A stretch of DNA of 64,000 nt from Chaunax sp. Z400. Taxonomy: Eukaryota; Chordata; Actinopteri; Lophiiformes; Chaunacidae. The stretch lies in NCBI GenBank assembly GCA_037577475.1, contig CM075202.1, positions 9,287,501 to 9,351,500 on the forward strand, written 5' to 3'. Below the pieces are notes generated by a model. It searched no databases and was not told where the DNA came from. It worked only from the letters and a program-made list of their open reading frames with translations. The position numbers were made by a program, and so were the translations under genes. Each line of letters starts with the position of its first letter. Within the stretch, counting starts at the first letter, position 1. This document shows, piece by piece, positions 58,001 through 64,000 of this stretch.

Positions 58001-61000
58001 TTATCAGTTCATGTATGAACTCAATATGAGAGGAAGCGTCTCTCTCACCCTGAATTTGTTTCATTGCTAGAAAATGTGTACAGTCCTCGTGGAGATCCAC
58101 TTTGAAAATGTCCAACTTCCTCTGGAAAGACTGGACAAAATCTAAATCACATACAGAGTTGTGTCTACATCGTAATTCTAAGTTGTCTGGCCTTACGATT
58201 CTTCTGTTGTCATGAGAACATTTTTATTTAAATTCCAATATCCTACTCCCATTGAGTGCTGAAACAATGCAGGGTTCTGAATAGCATCATCGGTTGTTAC
58301 TGTTCATCCTGTGCTGATACTTCAGCTCTTCTTTTAGTTACTGCAGCTGAAAGAGGGATTTGTTTGAAAATTATTTCTGTCCCATCTAGACGTGTTTCAA
58401 TAGCATTCATACACTCTGGTATTTCCCCATATTTCCTAAAACCCTCTCTATTCTCAGCAAACACTCATATGCTCATTGTTGTGCTGTGAGGGAATGAGAG
58501 AGGACCCATGTAGATCTCTCATACTGGGCTTTGGGCTCATTTATTTTTTTCCTTGTCCTTTCTTCAGACCTCTGCGGGTAAGTCTCTCCCAAGTGTCCGT
58601 GACTAGCTTCATAATGGTGTTTAATAGCTTATTCCACTTTTGACGACCACAACAGACTGTGCAAATTAGGTACACTGACCTCATAGAGCTCATTACAGGA
58701 TGAATAAATCTGTGGTTTTCTGTTAATAGAAAACTCAATTTTCACTGACAACATTTCTAATTTATGATAATGCCATCTTTCGTGAATATTGCGTGCCACT
58801 GTGCCTTGTTTTGCTTCTGAACGTACTCAGCCTATGGTAGTAATCTGTTGTCGTAGGACCCCACACGGCTCTGGCCTTGTTGTGCCTGTTATGATCTGCA
58901 TGTCCTCTGTGTTCACATGCTATAGATTTATATTTAAAATGAACCAATTAAACCTGACAACATCAGAAATAAACGGCTGATATTTATGTTGACTTCAGGT
59001 GAATCTAAATTCTCCTATATTGGTGTCTTCATTTGGCTTAAATCATACTTTAGGTGGCCTTAAAGTAAAAGCCTAATAGTAAAATTTGAGATTTGGCACA
59101 CAAAAAAAGGTCCAATTAGTGAATCCTGTGCCGCCAATTTTGAGGCCGAGTCTGCTTCACTTAGATTCCATGCAGGGTTTGTTTTCAGGTCTTAAAGGTT
59201 TACCGTGGGTCAGAGAGGTGGTCCATGAACAAAAGAAATTTCAAACTTGGGTTAAGCTAAGATCATCATCTTATGATTGTCACTGACTTCTTGGTGACCT
59301 CCCAGGCATCATAGTTTAGGTCTGCTCCATCCTCTTGGGTACTTACTTGCTAAAATCCAGTGGAGCTGGTAGATTTGTCTTAGTCAGGACATCACTGCGG
59401 CTGAGTTGTAGTCCTTTAATTGCCTTCCAGGAAGGGGGTGCATAGCTTAATCCACCTGAAGTGTTGAAGGGCAGCTATTTCAGACAGTAAAGAGGCTAGT
59501 GTATCACACTGCCAGGGACTAGTGTGTACTGTGGTGGGATTTAAGACTCACTGTCAGCTCCCTTTGATAAATCTAGTTTGTCTGAGAACCATGAATCTCT
59601 CATACTTAAATCTTTTTTTCCTAAGATTGAGGCCTTTCATATATCATTTATAACTCCCTGAGTGATTTACAGCAATGACTTGTCACTCAAGTCAAAAGGT
59701 TGCCTATTATATAGAGCAATATTAGGGAACGGGAAAGGTGAATTGTGACTCTAAATTGTCCGTAGGTGTGAATGTGAGTGTGAATAGTTGTTTATCTGTC
59801 TATTTGTTGGCACTTTGATGAGCTGGCGACTTTGTCCAAGGTGTACCCCGCCTCTCGCCCAATATCAGGTGGGATAGGTTCCAGCCATCCCGCGACCCTG
59901 CACAGGTTAAGAAGCTACAGAAAATGGATGGATGGAAAAATAGAAGAGCTTTGTCAAATTTGATATAAGTTATGTCCTATCAGGCAGACTTAGTTAGTCA
60001 TGGAAAACGAGAAACACAAGAGTTTTCCTTTTGATCAAGCAGAAAAAGATGTATCTTGACTTGCTTGAGTTGATTTACTCTAGGCTCACTAAACATTGCA
60101 CGTCCTGCAATATGACTGCATACGCGCATTGCTATATGTCGATGATTAAACGATATATTCTGCAACTCTATTGTTAATATTTTTATATTGATCATAGCCG
60201 CACAACCCTGAGCATGCTTTCACACAGCGCCTCTCGTAAAAGCCTAAATGAAATTGTAGCCAGCAAATGGAGATTAATATATTGAATCAAATTATGTAAA
60301 CTGCCAAACGGGTTTGTTTTGTTGTGTACATATTCAGTCCAAAGAAAAGCATTATACACAGGATGAGTTAGAGGCTTTTGGCAGGCGCGTGGTTCTGGCT
60401 CTGTGGTGGCTTTATTCATTTGGGTGGTCACAACACACCTCAGGAATGATTACATGCATCACACCCTAATAAATTACACTGGTGCCTCCCAGGGTGCTGA
60501 AGGCACAGTTTGCACTGTGGGAGAGGAGGACTTGATTATTAGTGTTTGAATTAGATTTTCAGATGGGGTCTGCCTCCTCTGTTGCTGCTGCTGCTGCTAC
60601 CATTGCCATTACCAATGTGTGATGCTGTTTTTCTCTTAATGGCTAATTAAAGGAAAATGTCTCTTCCTCAGGGTTTCCTTGTCTCCGTTTTCTCTGTGTT
60701 TTCTCTATAGACGCTAGAAGGTTCCTCTGAAATGTTTGATTATTCTATATGTCACTGTATGGTCCAAACGCTCTTTTAACCGGATACCTCTGCAGGCAAT
60801 TTACAGTCACTAGTCACCGCCTCCCTTACACACACACACACACACACACACTAATGATGAGCAATAGTGCCATCCCCAGGGTGTTACACCTCTATGTGGT
60901 GCCCCCTGTATGAAAAATTGCCTCCCCTACCTTGGCCCTGAGAGTCATGGGAAGAATGAATGGATATAATCAGGAAGTTCAGCCATTCACCCTACCCAGG

Positions 61001-63388
61001 AAGACAAGCTTGTTATTCAATGTCAATCTTGTCTCCTTCCCCCCTTTCTCTCTCTTTTTTCCCCCCAGCCTCCATCCTCCCACCCCTCTATACCTGCTTT
61101 CTCTCTCCTCTGCATCTTTTATCTGCGATGTCGGTCTCTGTTAAACCATATCCTCGTTCTTTCTCCCCCCTGCCCTGTTATTATTTTATCATCTGCTCAC
61201 ATCATATTCACCTCTTCTCTGCTGATTCATTTTCCATAAATTAGAATATATATTTTCCTCCTTTGCTCCAACACTGCCGATGTTCCACCGTCTTGTTTCA
61301 CATCTATAGTCCTTACTTTCACCACACCGCTGTTTCTGCATAACTGCAGTCATCGTTGGGGTTCTGTATTTCTGAATCATTATGAACACCTGAATTAAAT
61401 GGTGTTTGCTGATTGGCTCAAGGTGCCTTTATGCTCAGAATATATTCTCTGGTAGAACTAAACCCTGTTAATGTAGGATACTTGAGAGAAAACTGGAAAC
61501 ATTACAAAAATAAAAATTTAAAATTTTTAAAAAAAAAATTCAGAGGTACAGTATGTGGCGAGTCAGAAAGGGTCTTTTCTTGTAGTGGGTGATGAATAAA
61601 TTCAAGCTCTGCTGGTAGACCATAAAAATGTCACACTGGATATTCCATTTGTTTGCTAGCAGGTAAACCACTAAAGCACCTATTCTGGCTTGAACTACAT
61701 TTAAAAGCAAATAAAAACCCCTCATCCATATACAGTGCATCAACAACACGACCACTTACACGTTTGGTGAGAAATCCTTTCGGTTGGTGCTGTGTGTTCC
61801 TTGACAGAATAACTTCCAGGTTTGGCCGTCCAGGTGTGGAGTGTTACTGTCAGCACGAGAGCGGAGCAGCCATCATCCAGCTACAGTTTCTCATCAATGA
61901 GGTAGGTAAAAACAAAAGTCAAACATGCTGCTTTATTACTCTAGTGAGGCATCTTTACTCAACAGGAAGAGTTCTGTCTTACAACGAAAGAAGAGATTTG
62001 TGGGTTAAAGTGTTATTGGGAAAAAAAACCATTACTGTTCTGCCCCAGTGTTCCACTTTAGTCTATAAAAAGCATTCAAAAGTAGTTCCTACTGTGTGCT
62101 GCTGTAGAGAAGGGTGTATGGATGATCGCTTGCCACGACCCATATCTGCTTATCTCCCATATATGCTCCTATACCAAGAGTAGAATCAGTCATTTGACCT
62201 AATTTTCCTGGTATCAGTCGGGTTGAGCAACAATCCTCAGTACCTCCTCAATATTCAGTGCTTCTGTCTTGAAAGCAAGAAGCCATTGAGAGTCAAGAAT
62301 CAAACAGAATGCCTGCTCTCATTCTTCTTCAGTCTTCTAATAGACATAAGCAATGTTATGGCTGCTCATGCTAAAATAACGTTAAATGGTGATGCCTTGA
62401 GGGCTTTGGTATAAAACAGGAGAACTGAATAGGAGGAGGTTTACGGAATAAAACGGATATTTTATTTAGTTTTTTTCCAATGCACTTCTCAATTAGACTC
62501 TCTAATGCACAAGAGCATTGTCGTGTGTGTTGCATATCGGCAGCAGTATCGAATGCGAATGACTTTACAGATTGAACCCACCTATCTGTTAGTGGGCAGT
62601 ACAGCCAACATAAGCAGTTCTTCTGTCTGTCTGCTATATTAAACCGCCGCCAGCAGCAAACCTTTAGGCCACAGTGACAATTCTTTAACATTTTGTGAAG
62701 TGCCGAATGACAAGCTGGAAACAGGCTATGAGTATTGAACACCTCCAGCACTTTTGACATAAAATGGAATAAATAAACATGAGTGATTTAGGCCAAGTGA
62801 GATGTGCAGTATGTGATGGTTAGTCGTGTGTGTGTGTCAGCAGCTGTGTGACTGACTCAGCAGCTCAAACAAACCCTCAGGCTCATGTAAAAATAAGGTA
62901 AATTTTAATATTAAACTTAAAATGTACTTAAATCTCAGCAAGTGCATTTCCAGCACATCATCGTGTTGTGCATTAAATAATAGAGCAACACAATATATTA
63001 CAAATGTGCTAATTAAAAGTATATTTCTCGCCCAATAGTACTAAAGTGTACTTACAGTAAATGCACCAATCAGTACTAACCTTTAAATTGATATTTAATG
63101 TTTTTATATAAAGCCCCCTGTAGTCCACATGCCGTAGGTAGCGTCTGCCACCATGTGTGTTTATGGACATCATTATTACCGGCATGCGTTTCGCTGAAGT
63201 TGCCTGTTTTTCCCCTTGCAAGTCTTTTTTTCCCCCCTGTGTGTTCATCTTTGAATTAAAATGAAATGGCCCTTCTCTTTATGACAGGGTGCTCTGGTGA
63301 GCGCTCTGGCTGATGACAGTGTTCACCTGTGGAATCTGAGGCAGAAGAGACCAGCCATCCTCCACTCCCTCAAGTTCAACAGAGAGAG
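27473..63388 (+). CDS. stxbp5: stxbp5, tomosyn-1, first four exons (gene continues beyond the window)
   Basis: Tomosyn-1 is a cytosolic Lgl-family protein. It has two WD40 beta-propellers and a C-terminal R-SNARE-like motif that binds syntaxin and SNAP-25, which blocks synaptobrevin from entering the SNARE complex and so limits exocytosis. Four exons with agreeing phases give residues 1-139: MKKFNIRKVLDGL, SEHFQLCK, HGFPYQPSAMAFDPVQKILA, LFGRPGVECYCQHESGA, VSALADDSVHLWNLRQKRPA and ILHSLKFNRE. LFGRPGVECYCQH and VSALADD fit STXBP5, whereas STXBP5L has LGRPGVDCYCQH and VSASADD. The variable N-terminal linker lacks the poly-Gln of the human protein. The SNARE motif and most WD40 repeats are beyond the right edge. 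I cannot tell which of the two teleost copies (a or b) this is. The start was chosen at the conserved MKKFN. Confidence 0.95.
27611..29758 (+). other. stxbp5: stxbp5 intron 1
   Basis: 2.1 kb, GT-AG, ordinary U2-type ends. It contains an A17 run (29290-29306) and a possible old SINE remnant (28960-29100). Confidence 0.8.
28960..29100 (+). repeat. possible tRNA-derived SINE remnant
   Basis: GTGGTTTAGTGGCTACAGA resembles a degraded tRNA-type A box, and GAAGTGTCTTTGAGCA resembles a segment common in fish SINEs. There are many mismatches and the right end is not definable. Confidence 0.3.
29759..29856 (+). CDS. stxbp5: stxbp5 exon 2
   Basis: Acceptor tctttctccatag. 32 codons plus two bases give TVRHGFPYQPSAMAFDPVQ and ILAVGTQSGALR, the first blade of the first beta-propeller, nearly identical to mammalian tomosyn. 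The TT left at the end plus the G at 61820 make the Leu of ALRLFGRPG. The donor after it is U12-type. Confidence 0.95.
29857..29865 (+). promoter_or_regulatory. stxbp5: U12-type 5' splice site of stxbp5 intron 2
   Basis: The intron starts GTATCCTTT, an exact match to the minor-spliceosome consensus RTATCCTTT. It does not fit the usual GTRAGT of U2 introns. Together with the matching branch site at the other end, this indicates splicing by the U11/U12 spliceosome. Confidence 0.88.
33506..33542 (+). repeat. poly-T region
   Basis: T12, AA, then T22. It could be the tail of a minus-strand retroposon, but no body is recognised. Confidence 0.9.
33937..33998 (+). repeat. (CA)31 microsatellite
   Basis: Pure CA tract in intron 2. 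Confidence 0.97.
34719..34772 (+). repeat. end fragment of a dispersed teleost repeat (copy B)
   Basis: AGTGCTCAGAGAGCGCAAAC followed by CTCCGTCAAGGCCCAACAAT matches copies A and C in order and spacing. It runs directly into the LINE fragment. Confidence 0.55.
34775..35110 (+). mobile_element. LINE (non-LTR retrotransposon) reverse-transcriptase fragment, broken
   Basis: Pieces in different frames read NYRGVTLLSLPGKVF, then ERRIRPIVEL, then FVDLKKAYDRVPWG. These are core motifs of the reverse transcriptase of fish LINEs. The pieces lie in changing frames with stops between them and both ends are missing, so this is a dead copy. The clade cannot be fixed from so short a piece. Confidence 0.85.
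36676..36713 (+). repeat. end fragment of a dispersed teleost repeat (copy C)
   Basis: ACTAGAAAGCACTCAGAGGG followed by TGCAGACCTCCACCAATGCC. This is the cleanest of the three copies in the window. Confidence 0.6.
36826..36930. repeat. fragment of a palindromic fish repeat
   Basis: GGAGCCCCTCTGGTGACATT is followed by AACTCGTGGCCACGCGTTAC and then a second TGTGGCCA block. From memory, CGTGGCCACG blocks flanked by CCCCTCTGGTGACAT belong to a short inverted-repeat element of fish genomes. Only part is present. Confidence 0.4.
37000..47530 (+). other. stxbp5: stxbp5 intron 2, middle part
   Basis: About 10.5 kb. I see only a short (CA)n at 46657-46678, poly-T runs (39003-39022, 43983-43992), a CTCF-like motif at 46886-46899, and a 176-codon open frame (45448-45978) without recognisable homology. 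No exon of stxbp5 or nested gene was recognised. Confidence 0.55.
47535..48175 (+). repeat. dispersed fish repeat, probably a non-autonomous DNA transposon
   Basis: Starts TGCCTCCATGGGAGGCAATT (itself a short inverted repeat), then GTCCGTCCGCCCGTCC, CTCATGAATGTGATACCTCA and GAGGGAATTTCTTCAAATT. Further on come CCTTGAATCTCTCAGTCATG, GAAAGCCTTGCAAGTCAGAC and CACTCTACCTACCCAC. These blocks in this order match a frequent fish repeat as I remember it. The class and exact ends are uncertain. Confidence 0.5.
48200..53060 (+). other. stxbp5: stxbp5 intron 2, later part
   Basis: Contains a pyrimidine-rich zone (about 49860-50240, many TCCC and CTC runs) and T runs at 51120-51147. A stretch near 49020-49190 (ACCCAGGTGTCACCAATC, GTGTGACATAATAAAACGG) looks repeat-derived but cannot be named. 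No gene seen. Confidence 0.5.
53076..54170 (+). mobile_element. degraded Tc1/mariner-like DNA transposon with internal insertion
   Basis: The left end TACAACCTCAATTCCAGAAA is preceded by TA. The right end ...CAAATTATTTGGAATTGCGG is its inverted counterpart (TTTGGAATTG against CAATTCCA). Internal blocks AAACTGCTGCAGACTTCTCA, TTGTGTCCTCCAGG and GGAACAACATATGCTGCCAT are remains of a transposase frame frequent in fish. The frame is broken by stops and the 3' half is missing, replaced by another repeat (53811-54000). Confidence 0.65.
53811..54000 (+). repeat. dispersed repeat, copy 1 (nested in the Tc1-like element)
   Basis: Shares with 56805-56995, in the same order: ATAATTAGT, GTCAGAAA, TCTTTGG, CAGGGA, GAGCAGCA, CAAGATAT, TGGAGTCC, GACAC and GGCTGATGA. 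The family is unknown to me. Confidence 0.7.
54171..55430 (+). other. stxbp5: stxbp5 intron 2 between two DNA elements
   Basis: AT-rich, nothing recognised. Confidence 0.5.
55435..56053 (+). mobile_element. non-autonomous inverted-repeat DNA transposon with TTAA-type target site
   Basis: The left end CGGTGCTTTCACACCT and right end AGGTGTGAAAGCGCCCC are inverted repeats. Further in, TTTGGTCTGGACTTTCAG on the left and CTTGGTCTGGACTTTCAG on the right continue the similarity. Flanks are TTAA (55431-55434) and TTAG (56054-56057), a TTAA duplication with one change. The size is about 620 bases with no transposase frame. The TTAA site points to the piggyBac or Kolobok superfamily. Confidence 0.75.
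56805..56995 (+). repeat. dispersed repeat, copy 2
   Basis: Same orientation and block order as 53811-54000, with many substitutions. Not inside another recognisable element. Confidence 0.7.
57000..59740 (+). other. stxbp5: stxbp5 intron 2, part without recognised features
   Basis: AT-rich, no gene, repeat body or RNA recognised. Confidence 0.5.
59741..59935 (+). repeat. 3' end of a fish interspersed repeat with ATGG tail
   Basis: Blocks CTAAATTGTCCGTAGGTGTG, GTACCCCGCCTCTCGCCCAA and CATCCCGCGACCCTGCACAG, then AAAATGGATGGATGGA. This is the typical tail of a very common fish retroposon family. The 25720-25975 copy is the same family in the opposite orientation. Confidence 0.8.
59940..61790 (+). 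other. stxbp5: stxbp5 intron 2, last part
   Basis: Contains (CTG)5 near 60582-60598, (CA)n at 60832-60851 and pyrimidine-rich stretches near 61030-61110. Nothing else recognised. Confidence 0.5.
61797..61819 (+). promoter_or_regulatory. stxbp5: U12-type branch site and 3' splice site of stxbp5 intron 2
   Basis: TTCCTTGAC (61797-61805) is an exact match to the U12 branch consensus TTCCTTRAC. The likely branch adenosine is 61804, 15 bases before the end of the intron at AG 61818-61819. This spacing is in the normal range for U12 introns. There is no long polypyrimidine tract, as expected. Confidence 0.88.
61820..61901 (+). CDS. stxbp5: stxbp5 exon 3
   Basis: One base completing Leu, then 27 codons: FGRPGVECYCQHESGAAIIQ and QFLINE, almost identical to mammalian STXBP5. 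Donor GAG|GTAGGT is U2-type. An in-frame open stretch runs across both boundaries, but the peptide match ends exactly at the splice sites. Confidence 0.96.
61902..63287 (+). other. stxbp5: stxbp5 intron 3
   Basis: 1.4 kb, ordinary GT-AG ends. Nothing recognised inside. Confidence 0.75.
63288..63388 (+). CDS. stxbp5: stxbp5 exon 4
   Basis: Acceptor ctctttatgacag, donor GAGAG|GTAAGC. 33 codons plus two bases: GALVSALADDSVHLWNLRQK and then PAILHSLKFNRE, a WD40 blade with the LWNLR core. ALADDS replaces the ALADDT of mammals. The next exon lies beyond the window. Confidence 0.96.
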
Positions 63389-64000
63389 GTAAGCGGTGCA
63401 CACAAGACCGCAAGTGATGTCAAAGGCATGCGTGCCAAGTTGACGTGTCCATCTCGCCACCGTACTCCTCCTCCTCCTCTCTTTTCTTCCTCTGTTTCTC
63501 CTCTCTCTCTTCATTTATGCCCTCTCACTCACTCTGGTGCGACACCAACTGTGTCCGTCTGAGCAGAGGCAGTGTCACGCTTTTGTGCCTGTGTGAACCG
63601 TTCTTTTTCACTGACTGTCATACTGTATGCAAACAGACGACATTTTATTTTGGAAATGTGTCTGCGCGCCTTCAAAACTGTGCACAGGGCAAAGGATGTG
63701 ACAGAGAGGCTGATGTTCTCACTCTCTGTTTCTCCCTCCGTTGGTCTCGAACTAAACACTCATTATTTGGATCACTTACTCTGCCTATGAGAGTTCTCCA
63801 TTACGGGGGCACAGGTGTGAACCATACCCAGGCATCTGAAGGATTATACCAGCACGCTGTTACACACATTCACACACTCAAAACAAACAAATACAAGAGC
63901 AATTAACACACACTGGCACTTCTTATGTTAAGTGTCATATGATAATCATCATGAAAACATAGTTAGCCTTCATTAGGTAAAGACAACAAGATGATGGGGG
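63389..64000 (+). other. stxbp5: stxbp5 intron 4, 5' part
   Basis: Starts GTAAGC. No further exon found up to the window edge. Confidence 0.75.

Overview
The window looks like nuclear DNA of a ray-finned fish, probably a percomorph teleost. It has short coding exons with GT/AG boundaries, compact to mid-size introns, very frequent long CA/TG dinucleotide tracts, and degraded copies of repeat families typical of fish. Nothing bacterial or viral is visible. Genes were found by joining exon-sized open segments whose splice phases agree and whose peptides I recognise. All family comparisons are from memory, not from a search.

Layout. (1) Positions ~755-17690, + strand: the 3' half of androglobin (adgb). 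Seventeen phase-consistent exons encode about 834 residues: the end of the region before the globin, the circularly permuted globin split by an IQ motif, the long beta-rich middle part, a low-complexity linker and a C-terminal coiled coil ending in a lysine-rich tail. The N-terminal calpain-like region lies upstream of the window. A stop codon at 17282-17284 and an AATAAA at 17665-17670 close the gene. (2) 17691-~26780: about 9 kb of intergenic DNA with microsatellites and one old repeat. (3) ~26780-64000, + strand: the 5' end of stxbp5 (tomosyn-1). It has a GA-repeat-rich leader, a start codon at 27473 and four exons encoding the first 139 residues (the start of the Lgl-type WD40 beta-propeller). 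The gene continues past the right edge.

The adgb-stxbp5 order and orientation match human 6q24, which supports both calls. The two genes have unrelated known roles: androglobin in sperm flagellum formation, tomosyn in restraining SNARE-driven exocytosis. I see no sign of a shared pathway.

The most notable observation is stxbp5 intron 2 (29857-61819, ~32 kb). It has an exact minor-spliceosome (U12-type) 5' splice site, GTATCCTTT, and an exact U12 branch motif, TTCCTTGAC, placed 15 nt before the 3' splice site. That giant intron also holds most of the transposon debris: a LINE reverse-transcriptase fragment, a TTAA-flanked inverted-repeat element, a Tc1/mariner-like element with a second repeat inside it, and pieces of other dispersed families. 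I found no convincing new multi-gene system. The unexplained long ORFs look like chance or microsatellite products.
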